Source: Paenibacillus_G elgii_A (lineage in GTDB: Bacteria > Bacillota > Bacilli > Paenibacillales > NBRC-103111). Taken from it: a DNA stretch of 64,000 bases. The notes beneath the pieces were generated by a model, which saw nothing but the letters and a program-made list of their open reading frames with translations, made no database searches and was not told where the DNA came from. The number at the start of each line of letters is the position of its first letter. Position 1 is the first letter of the stretch. This document shows positions 52,219 to 59,990 of this stretch, piece by piece. The position numbers and the translations under genes were made by a program. The stretch lies in contig JBHJMN010000005.1 in assembly GCA_042219835.1 (NCBI GenBank), forward strand, positions 132,830 to 196,829, read 5' to 3'.

Positions 52219-53379
52219 TCAAAATTTATATTTTTTCATAAGCGGAACACCGATGCCGTTCAGCGTCTTGTGCAGCAGCATCCAGCCCGAACGCCGGTGG
52301 AAGGGCAAATGACGGTCGTAAACGGCGCTGTATTCGATATCCGCGACTGCTCCGCGATTGCGCTTGAACTGTGCGGCACCCGAGCTTTCATGGAGCAGAT
52401 GGCCGTTCGTCCGGGCAATGCTGATCAGCACCGACGACAGCATGCGATACAAGCCGAGCTCCTGCGGAAGCGAAGTATCGTAGCCAAAGATCGGCGTGGT
52501 CATCACTCCATTGCGGCAAAAGAAACCGAGCACCGCATCCAGGCGTCCCGTCGGCTTGTGACGAAGCGCATGAAGCTCCAGCAGCCCTTCCTTCCAAGCC
52601 AGCTTGAAAAAGCTCGTTCCGAACTGCGGATTGTGGTACGAATATTTATCCAAGTAAAGCGCCCGGTACAGGTCCGCCAGTCGGGGCATATCCGCCTCCG
52701 TCAGCTCCTCCGGACCGACGGCTTCGTAGCGGTGTTTGTCCAGCAGCCCGTAGTCCCGTTTCAGCAGCCAGCGGGCTTTGGCATTCATCCGGTCATCATC
52801 CGACGGCTTGAGCAGATAGACCTGACGGCTCGGAACCATGCGGAAACCCAGCTTCACCAGCGCATCCATCATCGTGGCGTTCGTCATGCGGTTGAGCGAC
52901 CGGAAAATGAGCGTATGCTGCGGAAACGAACGGAGCAGGAAACGGACCGCGTCTTCCATTTCCTCGCGAGATAGCTCGGGATACAGATTGGTCGACAGCA
53001 GCCAGTTGTTAACGTGCACCGCTCGGTTGAACCCGCTCCCCTTCAGCAGCCAACCCATAGCGGTAAGCAGTCCGCAGAGCGCAAGCTCAGCCGGGCGGGA
53101 GTTCAGCAGGTACAGCTCCTGCTTCGCATAGCTGACGTAGTGGGTGTACGGAGAACAGACATACGAATTGTCATACTCCGTCTCATTGACGGTCATCGGC
53201 AATACCTTATCGTTCAACTGAAGTACATGCAGATCCGTGGATAGGTTCGGTACGAAACTCTCGATCGGCTGTTGAAGCAGCGGAAGCAAATATTGCTTGG
53301 CATAGCTGCCGTCAGCCGTATCAGGCCATTCGAGATGCCCGATCGATTCCCTATCGAATAAGCGCAGCATCGAGGTCAA
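52219..53379 (-). CDS. GNAT/FemX-like acyltransferase domain protein
   Basis: About 386 residues from the TTG at 53379, which lies 7 nt after AGGAGG and overlaps the upstream gene by 29 nt; the longer frame to 53433 has no site. No membrane segment. The C-terminal half has a GNAT/BioF2-like layout: NAKARWLLKRDYGLLDKHRYEAVGPEEL, DMPRLADLYRALYLDKYS, LELHALRHKPTGRLDAVLGFFCRNGVMTTPIFGYD and LLHESSGAAQFKRNRGAVADIEYSAVY. That resembles acetyltransferases and the FemX/peptidogalycan biosynthesis group, which transfer acyl or aminoacyl groups. Assignment at fold level only. Confidence 0.55.
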   Translation of the reverse strand: MTSMLRLFDRESIGHLEWPDTADGSYAKQYLLPLLQQPIESFVPNLSTDLHVLQLNDKVLPMTVNETEYDNSYVCSPYTHYVSYAKQELYLLNSRPAELALCGLLTAMGWLLKGSGFNRAVHVNNWLLSTNLYPELSREEMEDAVRFLLRSFPQHTLIFRSLNRMTNATMMDALVKLGFRMVPSRQVYLLKPSDDDRMNAKARWLLKRDYGLLDKHRYEAVGPEELTEADMPRLADLYRALYLDKYSYHNPQFGTSFFKLAWKEGLLELHALRHKPTGRLDAVLGFFCRNGVMTTPIFGYDTSLPQELGLYRMLSSVLISIARTNGHLLHESSGAAQFKRNRGAVADIEYSAVYDRHLPFHRRSGWMLLHKTLNGIGVPLMKKYKF

Positions 53380-54694
53380 TACCAAACCTCCTCTCCACCC
53401 GCCGAAGCTTCCGGTCTCCCGATCGAAAAGCATACGCCGTAAATTCGAACCCCGGCGGACGGCAGCCGACCCGGTCGCACAGACCGGTCATGGCGTTCGC
53501 CACGGCCCTCTCGGTCTCCGCCCTTTTGCCGTCCGCTACTTGCAGGGAAACCTCCAGCCGGTTTGGCGCATGGAGCACAACGCGGTACGCTTCGATGTCG
53601 CCGGAGGCGGCAAGCAGTGCCCGGCTGACGAAATCGGGGAATACGCGTACCCAGCCTTCCCCATCCCGCGCCGGAAAATAAAACAAGTCTTCGCAGCGCC
53701 CTTCGATCGTATCAATTGCCATAAACGGTGATCCGCAAGGGCAAGGCTCCGAACGTTCGGTCAGCACGTCGTTCAGCCGGTAGCGGATCATCGGCTGCGC
53801 CATTCTGGAAAAATCGGTAATGACCGGAACGAACTTCCGCAGCTCAAGATCCACATACTCTTTCTGAATGACTGCGATATCTTCATTCATATGCAGCGTA
53901 CCGTGAGCGCATGTAGCGGCAAGAAAACCTTCGGTACACTGGTAAACCTGATGCAGCGTTTGCCCGAACGTTTCCTCGATATACCGGCGGTCGAGCGGGT
54001 CCAGCACCTCGGCCACCGACACGATGCGACCGGGCGCGATCGATAACCGCCCCTCACTTTGCCGCTCCGCAAGCAGGCGAAGCATCGAAGGCGGCGCGAC
54101 GAGCAAAGTCGGCTGCTGCTCCCGTAGCCTGTCCAGATGAGGCTCCAAAGGATCGAGCAGATCGTAGAACCGGAACTGCAGCCGCCGGCTTCCTACAGCA
54201 GCATACAAGTTGCTGTTGGCGCGCAGAAAAAAGGCAATGCGGTGCTTGCTGAAGAGCGATCCCGGCAGCACCTTGGCCAGCACGGCGCCCGCCCAGGCCA
54301 GCCGCTCCTCCCGGCTGACGAGAAACAGTCCCCGGTGCCCCGACGTTCCAGACGATAAGCCGATGGTCGTCCCGCCGATCATCGGAGTGAAGTCCCGCGA
54401 TTGTTCCGCGCGGAGCGCCAGAGCAAACGCATCCTCTTGAAGGATTCCTGCCGTATTCAGACGGTCAAACTGCTCCATCATGATATGTTTGTCGATCATC
54501 GGAAACTCCCGCCACTCCGACAGCGGACGATTCCCCCACCATTCGCGGTAAAAGGGGGATTGCAGCCGCACCCGGCCCAAATGGTTCCGGACGCGCGCTT
54601 CCTGCCACCGCTCAAGCGAAGCACGGTCCGTCCACCTGCGTCCGCGACGGGTAAGCCAATAACGGGATAAAATGCGTAGCAAATCCGTAAGCAT
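53351..54694 (-). CDS. Adenylate-forming enzyme, F390 synthetase/PaaK-like
   Basis: A 447-residue ANL-superfamily enzyme of the coenzyme F390 synthetase/phenylacetate-CoA ligase branch, which activates carboxylates as acyl-AMP. Start ATG 54694 overlaps the previous stop (TAATG), with GGGGGAG 8 nt upstream. ATP-binding P-loop-like IGLSSGTSGHRGLFLVS, RIAFFLRANSNLYAAVGS, LLVAPPSMLRLLAERQ, QVYQCTEGFLAATC, and a YRLNDVLTERSEPCPCGSPF segment with a CPCG pair, which in this branch sits near the hinge. The acid substrate and whether the product goes to CoA, amine or water are unknown. Confidence 0.8.
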   Translation of the reverse strand: MLTDLLRILSRYWLTRRGRRWTDRASLERWQEARVRNHLGRVRLQSPFYREWWGNRPLSEWREFPMIDKHIMMEQFDRLNTAGILQEDAFALALRAEQSRDFTPMIGGTTIGLSSGTSGHRGLFLVSREERLAWAGAVLAKVLPGSLFSKHRIAFFLRANSNLYAAVGSRRLQFRFYDLLDPLEPHLDRLREQQPTLLVAPPSMLRLLAERQSEGRLSIAPGRIVSVAEVLDPLDRRYIEETFGQTLHQVYQCTEGFLAATCAHGTLHMNEDIAVIQKEYVDLELRKFVPVITDFSRMAQPMIRYRLNDVLTERSEPCPCGSPFMAIDTIEGRCEDLFYFPARDGEGWVRVFPDFVSRALLAASGDIEAYRVVLHAPNRLEVSLQVADGKRAETERAVANAMTGLCDRVGCRPPGFEFTAYAFRSGDRKLRRVERRFGIDLDAALIR

Positions 54695-55578
54695 TACAGC
54701 GGCTCCCCCCCTTGAATCCACTTTTCCCAAATCTCCGGGCAGTGAGAAGGAACGATACGCAATGCCGGGAAACGCTCGTGCAGCCGAACGAGCCGTTCGA
54801 AGCTTTCCCGATACTGGCGCCGGTTCGGCATCACCAGTCCGGCAAGCGGGTGCGGCGGGCGGTTCTCGCGGATCGCCCGGCTCGACCAGGCCGCATCGGC
54901 ACATAGCAAATAATCGTGGCGCTCCGTTGACAAAAGCAGCCCGATCTGCCCGTCCGCGTGCCCGGGAAGATCGACCGCAACCAGACTGCCGTCACCCAGC
55001 ACATCGAGGCCGCTGGAGAACGGGAAATCCGCCGGCAGCTCGACCTTCCGGTCCCGGAAAATCGGCTGCGAGCGGTGTTCGAACGATTCCGGCAGCAGCT
55101 CCGGCAGGTACGCTCTGCGCAGAGCCGCCCATCCGCGCAAGGACTTCACCGCGTCGTACGCCTCCGACACGTATAAAAACCTGGCGTTCGGGAAATCGCG
55201 CAGACCCGCCACATGATCGGCATGAAAATGCGTCACGATCACCGTCTGCACCTGCTCCGGAGTGACCCCGCAGGCTGCAAGCTGCCGCGCCGCGCTTTCC
55301 TCCTCGCGGAATACGACGGGCGTAATCATACGGTACAGACGCTCCGGCAGCAGCCTCGTTTCCTGGATGAACCGCTCCGAATATCCCGTGTCTACGACAA
55401 TCGTGCCGAACGCCGGATGCTCGATACAGGCGAATATCGCCGGAATGCGGCACGAACGCAGCGAGCCGCCCCGAAGCGTCACCCATTCCGGGTGTGTGCA
55501 ATAACCTGCCGCGAACAAGCGCAGCTTGACCTTGGGGATCGGCAGCTCTCTTTCTTCTCTCTGTTGTCTATATGTCAT
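54694..55578 (-). CDS. Metallo-beta-lactamase-fold hydrolase
   Basis: A 294-residue MBL-fold enzyme. I choose ATG 55578 (7 nt after GGAGG), which overlaps the reductase stop by 11 nt. Metal motif THFHADHVAGL near residue 111, further ligands in VDLPGHADGQIG and LLCADAAWSS, and IVPSHCPEIWEKW at the end. The AGYCTHPEWVTLRGG start and DTGYSERF motif resemble the AHL-lactonase/glyoxalase II-like MBL group, so the likely chemistry is hydrolysis of a lactone or thioester. In this operon it may act as the release or editing hydrolase. Confidence 0.85.
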   Translation of the reverse strand: MTYRQQREERELPIPKVKLRLFAAGYCTHPEWVTLRGGSLRSCRIPAIFACIEHPAFGTIVVDTGYSERFIQETRLLPERLYRMITPVVFREEESAARQLAACGVTPEQVQTVIVTHFHADHVAGLRDFPNARFLYVSEAYDAVKSLRGWAALRRAYLPELLPESFEHRSQPIFRDRKVELPADFPFSSGLDVLGDGSLVAVDLPGHADGQIGLLLSTERHDYLLCADAAWSSRAIRENRPPHPLAGLVMPNRRQYRESFERLVRLHERFPALRIVPSHCPEIWEKWIQGGEPL

Positions 55579-56572
55579 GCTTGCTCCTCCACCACTGCGC
55601 GAAAGCTTCCATTCCTTCGTCCACACAAATCTTAGGCGAATAGCCGAGTTCCCTTCGGGCCGCGCTAATATCCAGCGTCTGGCTTCTCCCGATCATGCCC
55701 GCGACGGCCCGGGTAAGCATCGGCTCGCCCCGGCCGGGAAGCAGACGTGCGGACAGTTCCATCAGCGCGGCCACGCCGTAGGCGGCGGCATAAGGCAGCC
55801 GTTTGAACCGGACCGGAACGCCCAGTTTCCCGAGCAGCTTGGTTACCGCTTTGACAAAAGGCATCGGCTCGCCGTTCGTAATATTGTAGACGCGTCCTGC
55901 CACAGAAGCGGTCGGCGCCGCTTGGCACAGCAGCAGCGCATCGACAGCATTGTCGACATACGTCAAGTCGATCAGCGCCTTTCCTCCTCCGATCAGCGGA
56001 ATACCCTGCACCGCATTGACTTCAATCAGTCGCGGCAAAATCGAAGCGTCGCCCGGACCGAACAAGGCGCGCGGACGTACGATAACGGTCTCCAGCCCGT
56101 ACGCCCCGGCCTGCGCTACGGCCTTCTCGGCCAGCCGCTTCGTCGCAGCGTACGGGCTGGCTTGACGGCGCGGCAGCGGATCCGATTCCCGGACGCCCAG
56201 ACGATGGGCGCTGCCGAAATACACGCTGGGCGTCGACACGTGAATAAGCCGATCGACCTGATGACGCACGCATCCGGCGATGATATGTTCCGTCCCAAGA
56301 ACATTGCTATCGTAAAAATCGTTGTATTGCCCCCACGATGCCGATAACGCGCCGCAGTGAAATACCGCCTGCTGACCGGCGCAAGCGGCGTCCACTCGCT
56401 CCCGGTCTCGCAGGTCCGCCTCCATAAAACGGATGCCCTGCCGCCGGAGCTCCTCTCCGATCGCCGGTTGTCTGCCTAACGCCGTGACGTTCCAGCCCTC
56501 GTCCCGGAGCCGGAGAGCAAGTCTTCTGCCCAGAAAGCCTGTTCCTCCGGTCACTAAGGCATTCCGGTTCAT
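55568..56572 (-). CDS. NAD(P)-dependent epimerase/3-beta-HSD-type reductase (OleD-like)
   Basis: A 334-residue extended SDR. ATG 56572 lies 6 nt after GGAGGG and overlaps the previous stop (ATGA). Rossmann TGGTGFLGRRLA at 8-19, catalytic Tyr-x-x-x-Lys in SPYAATKRLAEK, HVSTPSVYFG, and TYVDNAVDALLLC. The ITNGEPMPF and C-terminal PYAAAYGVAALMELSARL are typical of the 3-beta-hydroxysteroid dehydrogenase/OleD branch that reduces beta-keto acids. In an operon with a FabH-like condensing enzyme, reduction of a beta-keto intermediate is the natural reading. Confidence 0.83.
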   Translation of the reverse strand: MNRNALVTGGTGFLGRRLALRLRDEGWNVTALGRQPAIGEELRRQGIRFMEADLRDRERVDAACAGQQAVFHCGALSASWGQYNDFYDSNVLGTEHIIAGCVRHQVDRLIHVSTPSVYFGSAHRLGVRESDPLPRRQASPYAATKRLAEKAVAQAGAYGLETVIVRPRALFGPGDASILPRLIEVNAVQGIPLIGGGKALIDLTYVDNAVDALLLCQAAPTASVAGRVYNITNGEPMPFVKAVTKLLGKLGVPVRFKRLPYAAAYGVAALMELSARLLPGRGEPMLTRAVAGMIGRSQTLDISAARRELGYSPKICVDEGMEAFAQWWRSKHDI

Positions 56573-57840
56573 GGTGTCCCTCCGTTCCATTCGATATCGC
56601 CGGTCGAAGCTTCCATGAGCGTCTGCTTGCGGGCGGCCGCGGATCTCCACAGCTCCAACAGCAGAAAAAGCTGCTCTGCAAACGGCCGCGGGTCGCTCCA
56701 GCGAAACACGACATCCCGGGCTGCGGCAAACTTGGATAGCCATGTCGCGAAAGCTCTCCATGAGCGGCTTCTGGTCAGGCCGCAGGCCAGCATGGGCACC
56801 CCTAGCATCCCCTGCGCGTGCGGCCGCGGCTCGATCACCGTTTCGCCCAGTGCTTCCGGATGCAGCAACGCCGAGGCCAGCCCGTCCGCCGGCCGAAATA
56901 AATGGATGCCGCTCGTCGTCCGCGGATTGCACTCGATAGCGTACAGTTCTCCCCGCTCCGTCTCGATAAAATCAAACGCAATTTGTCCGGTAAATCGTTC
57001 CATGCGGACAAACTGCCGTACCCATTCGAGCAGGCCGGAATGGTACAGCGGCTCGAAATATACGCTGGCCCCGCCTCGGACGGAGTAATCCGCGGCGTAG
57101 GCGGCATGAGCCGCGAGTCTGCCTTCATGCGCGATGCTGTAGGTACACAGGGTTCGCCCCGGAATGAACTGCTGAATAACCCAAGGATAGCTTTCAGCTT
57201 CCAGTCGAACTTCGCTTTGGGTTTCCCTGCTACTCCGGGTCCTCTCCTTCGCTGCCGCCTCTGCTTCCCAGCCACCTGACCTCACGATGCGAACCTTGGA
57301 AGCGAAACGCGAAAATTCCGGCTTCACGACATAGCCGTCACGGAACACTTCCTCCGGGCTGGATGCGACTCGTGCTGTGAATCGGGCCCACTCCTGCGGA
57401 GATCGCACCCGCTCCGTATGCGGAACGGACAAGCCGAGCTCCTGGGCCCGGCGGATGAACTCCCATTTGCTGTGCAGCCGCCGCATCTGTTCCAGCGGAG
57501 GAGCAGCCACGCGGCATATCCGGCTGAGCCGTTCCAATCCGGCCGACACGTAAAAAATCTCTTCGCAGGTCGGGATCAGCCAAGCAATGCGTTCGCGCCG
57601 CACGATTTCTTCGAGCGCCGCAAGGAACCGTTCCGGTTCGCGTGCCGGACTGGGCACCGTATGGCTGCGGGCGACGGCTTTCGATACGCGGCATAGGTGG
57701 TGCCGCACGCTTTCGGCTGCGTGCACCTCACAGCCGGCCGCAGCGAGCAACCGGGCTAGCTCCAAGGCTGCAGGAGCACGGCCGCCGGTAATCAGCACCT
57801 TCAGGCGTTCGGCCGAAGAGACGCGCTGTTCAGTAATCAA
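56569..57840 (-). CDS. ATP-grasp ligase domain protein
   Basis: A 423-residue ATP-grasp protein, likely starting at the second TTG (57840), 8 nt after GGGAGG; it overlaps the ketosynthase stop by 11 nt. N-terminal pre-ATP-grasp Rossmann-like VLITGGRAPAALELARLLAAAG, then the ATP-binding region (RDGYVVKPEFSRFASKVRIV, SYPWVIQQFIPGRTLCTYSI) and the metal site IAFDFIETERGELYAIECNPRTTSGIHLF (Glu, Asn). This is a carboxylate-amine or carboxylate-thiol ligase type used in natural product pathways. Substrates unknown. Confidence 0.8.
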   Translation of the reverse strand: MITEQRVSSAERLKVLITGGRAPAALELARLLAAAGCEVHAAESVRHHLCRVSKAVARSHTVPSPAREPERFLAALEEIVRRERIAWLIPTCEEIFYVSAGLERLSRICRVAAPPLEQMRRLHSKWEFIRRAQELGLSVPHTERVRSPQEWARFTARVASSPEEVFRDGYVVKPEFSRFASKVRIVRSGGWEAEAAAKERTRSSRETQSEVRLEAESYPWVIQQFIPGRTLCTYSIAHEGRLAAHAAYAADYSVRGGASVYFEPLYHSGLLEWVRQFVRMERFTGQIAFDFIETERGELYAIECNPRTTSGIHLFRPADGLASALLHPEALGETVIEPRPHAQGMLGVPMLACGLTRSRSWRAFATWLSKFAAARDVVFRWSDPRPFAEQLFLLLELWRSAAARKQTLMEASTGDIEWNGGTP

Positions 57841-58828
57841 GCACAACGCCTCCCAGCGTCAGTCCGGCCGAAGTGCCGAGCAGCAGCACGCGGTCGCCCC
57901 GCTTGATTCTCCCTTGTCGAATCGCTTCGTGCAGACCCATCGGAATCGATGCGGCGATCGTATTGCCATAGTCGGGCGTAATGTACAGCAGCTGCTCTTC
58001 GGAAATGCGCAGCTTTCGGCTGAGCAGCCGCATCGCCATCGCGCTGCCCTGATGCGGAATGACCAGCTTGATGTTCGCCATGGAGCAGCCTGCCCCGGCA
58101 AGGAGGCGATTCATAAAATCCGGCAGTTTCTTCGAAGCCATCCGAAACAAAGGTTCTCCCTGCATGTCGAACAAGTAATGCTCCGCCGTCTCCGAAGCGA
58201 AAGCCCCGGCAGGACGACCGCTGCCGCCTCCCCGAATTTCCGAGAGATGAGCCCCGGCACTGTACGTTTCCATGGCAGCAAAGAGGATGCGCGAACGTTC
58301 TTCCGGCCCGGACTTCGCAATGACGGCTGCTGCCGCCCCGTCACCGAAGAGGGCTGCGCTTTCCTTTTGCTTCCAGTTTAAACCTTTGGAGGCGATCTCG
58401 GTCGACACCAGCAGTACGCGGCGGTACCGCCCGGCATCTACCATATAGGACATCACATCGAGACCGGCGACAAAGCTCAGGCATGTCGAATTCATGTCGA
58501 AGGCGGGAACGCCGGAATGCTGCTGCCCCATCGCTTCTTGAATTAAAGCGGCCGTGCATGGAATCGGCTGCTCCATCGTCCCGCTCGCACATACCAGACA
58601 ATCGATATCGTCGAACGTCAATCCAGCCGCTTCCAAGGCCGCGTAGGCCGCCTTTGCTCCCATAAAAGAAGCCGTTTCGTCCTCTGCGAAATGGCGGTGA
58701 ATGACGTTTGTTTTTTTGCGTACCCAGCCTTCCGGCACGCCTAAGGCCCGATCCATCTCCGAATCGGTGACCCGGCGCTTCGGCATATATTTACCGGTTC
58801 CGATAATTTTTACATGACGAGTTTGCAT
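57830..58828 (-). CDS. 3-oxoacyl-ACP synthase III family protein (FabH/OleA-like)
   Basis: Ketosynthase III of 332 residues, first gene of the operon, starting at ATG 58828 after GAGGA. Thiolase-fold catalytic triad is intact: Cys about 116 in NSTCLSFVAG, His about 259 in LVIPHQGSAM, Asn about 289 in YGNTIAAS. Other marks: IIGTGKYMPKRRVTDSEMD, VCASGTMEQPIPCTAALIQ and GDGAAAAVI. It is not the housekeeping fabH (no fab genes nearby). By hand alignment the residue matching the OleA-specific Glu117 appears to be Ile, so it may condense unlike acyl donors rather than do OleA-type head-to-head coupling. Confidence 0.85.
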   Translation of the reverse strand: MQTRHVKIIGTGKYMPKRRVTDSEMDRALGVPEGWVRKKTNVIHRHFAEDETASFMGAKAAYAALEAAGLTFDDIDCLVCASGTMEQPIPCTAALIQEAMGQQHSGVPAFDMNSTCLSFVAGLDVMSYMVDAGRYRRVLLVSTEIASKGLNWKQKESAALFGDGAAAAVIAKSGPEERSRILFAAMETYSAGAHLSEIRGGGSGRPAGAFASETAEHYLFDMQGEPLFRMASKKLPDFMNRLLAGAGCSMANIKLVIPHQGSAMAMRLLSRKLRISEEQLLYITPDYGNTIAASIPMGLHEAIRQGRIKRGDRVLLLGTSAGLTLGGVVLDY

Positions 58829-58983
58829 ACATTTCCTCTGCTTTTCGTGTGTGCGTGTATGATTCAAACCATATTTTTATTGTAAAGAAAAATCGTCCGG
58901 GACATAGTACTAAATTTGTCTAATACTCCTGAAGGCCTTTTATCCATTCGCGACAGCTCCGCCGTATCCCTTTTTCTCCAAGC

Positions 58984-59021
58984 AAAAAAACCGCATACTC
59001 CGACACGGAATGCGGTTTTTT
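58984..59021 (-). terminator. Terminator of the lectin gene
   Basis: AAAAAACCGCAT pairs with ATGCGGTTTTTT around CTCC-like inner pairing, followed by T-run on the minus strand. Confidence 0.9.
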
Positions 59022-59048
59022 GAAAGAAAATTGAAAAACACTGTAAAC

Positions 59049-59600
59049 TTAATTTGCTCTTTGGAGAAACCATTTTTGATTGTCCGTGTTTTGAAAAGAC
59101 CATTGGTGCAAAAACGCCGGGTCTTCATGCGAACCGTTCTTCACATCCAGAACTTTGCCGCTATGCTTGGCGGCAATTTTGTAAGAACCGTCGCCGAGAG
59201 GCTCGATGCTCCACCTTTGATTATTCCCGCCGTTATCGGACCATTGAACGATATACGCCCCGCCAGCGTAGGAGTTATCGGCAACATCGAGCACTTTGCC
59301 GCTGTGTACGGCAACAATCTTATAGAAGCCGTCTCCTGTCGGCACGATTCTCCACTGTTGATTGCCCCTATTATTATAAGTCCAGGTTTGGATGGCCGCG
59401 CCATCGTTTGAAGAACCATTCCTTACATCCAGCGCTTTGCCGCTATGCTTGGCGATGATCTTATAAATCGCCGAAGGGTCAATGTCGACCGCCGCTTCCG
59501 CGGACTTGGCCCCAGTACCTACGATAGCCAACAGCACGAAGCAAAAGCTAATACCTAACGCGATCACCCAACTTTTGTGAGATTTCAGAGACTGAAGCAC
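59049..59600 (-). CDS. Secreted ricin-type beta-trefoil lectin
   Basis: A 183-residue secreted protein. GTG at 59600 lies 8 nt after GGAG. Signal peptide: basic SLKSHKS then WVIALGISFCFVLLAIVG, cleaved near AKSAEAA. The mature part has three repeats of about 45 residues, each of the form YKI(V/I)AKHSGK(A/V)LDV...NG ending in QxW (QQWRIVP, QRWSIEP, QKWFLQR), so one complete ricin B-type beta-trefoil. There is no catalytic domain, so this is a stand-alone carbohydrate-binding protein. Its own promoter and terminator flank it; it is not part of the adjacent biosynthetic operon. Confidence 0.88.
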   Translation of the reverse strand: MLQSLKSHKSWVIALGISFCFVLLAIVGTGAKSAEAAVDIDPSAIYKIIAKHSGKALDVRNGSSNDGAAIQTWTYNNRGNQQWRIVPTGDGFYKIVAVHSGKVLDVADNSYAGGAYIVQWSDNGGNNQRWSIEPLGDGSYKIAAKHSGKVLDVKNGSHEDPAFLHQWSFQNTDNQKWFLQRAN

Positions 59601-59738
59601 GTTCACCACTCCTCATTTTTGGTTGTTTGAAACATTTTGTTTTTGACTAAGACATCTCCAGAACCGGCAACTGGCTCGTGCAAACAAAATTTAACTCAAT
59701 AAAATCACCTCAGTTTGTATATTCTAGGAAACTACTAT

Positions 59739-59747
59739 ATTATACCA
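59739..59747 (-). promoter_or_regulatory. Extended -10 promoter of the lectin gene
   Basis: TGG-TATAAT on the minus strand with no convincing -35 hexamer; about 140 nt of AT-rich leader to the start. The leader holds no ORF or riboswitch that I recognise. Confidence 0.5.
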
Positions 59748-59803
59748 TATATAATGGCAAATTTATGCATATATTTTGTCCGAAATAGAACAAATAAATC
59801 GAA

Positions 59804-59841
59804 ATAAAAAAACAAGCAGGTCATCTTAAATGACAACCTGC
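59804..59841 (-). terminator. Terminator downstream of the PadR-HAAS unit and its remnant
   Basis: GCAGGTTGTCAT pairs with ATGACCTGC (one bulge) on the minus strand, followed by TTGTTTTTTT. Confidence 0.75.
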
Positions 59842-59859
59842 CTGCTTCTGAATTTGTCG

Positions 59860-59990
59860 TTATTGCGGATTGACGGTAATGATCTGATGCAATGGTCTGC
59901 TATCCCATTTAATGTTGATGAGCTTATTATTGTCATAGGCCCTCGTTTAAGAAGAACCGCTGCCAAAAGATCGGCCTTCATCGTATAACA
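59860..59990 (-). pseudogene. Possible remnant of a third gene after the HAAS-domain gene
   Basis: In one minus-strand frame the sequence reads LYDEGRSFGSGSS, a TAA (59947-59949), then TRAYDNNKLINIKWDSRP and LHQIITVNPQ, ending at 59860. The text after the stop looks like the C-terminal end of a real protein but has no start or ribosome site, and a terminator follows. A deletion remnant is the simplest reading; the parent gene is not recognised. Confidence 0.3.

Noticed and set aside
54695..54904. N-terminal extension of the adenylating enzyme
   Set aside because: Overlaps the MBL gene fully; the TAATG junction with GGGGGAG marks the real start.
56573..56932. 120-residue N-terminal extension of the OleD-like reductase
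   Set aside because: Arg/Ala-rich shadow of the ATP-grasp gene; the Rossmann motif belongs near the N-terminus.
51345..58828. Calling the operon an OleABCD olefin cluster
   Set aside because: OleB and OleC types are not present, and the key OleA glutamate appears absent; the resemblance covers only two steps.
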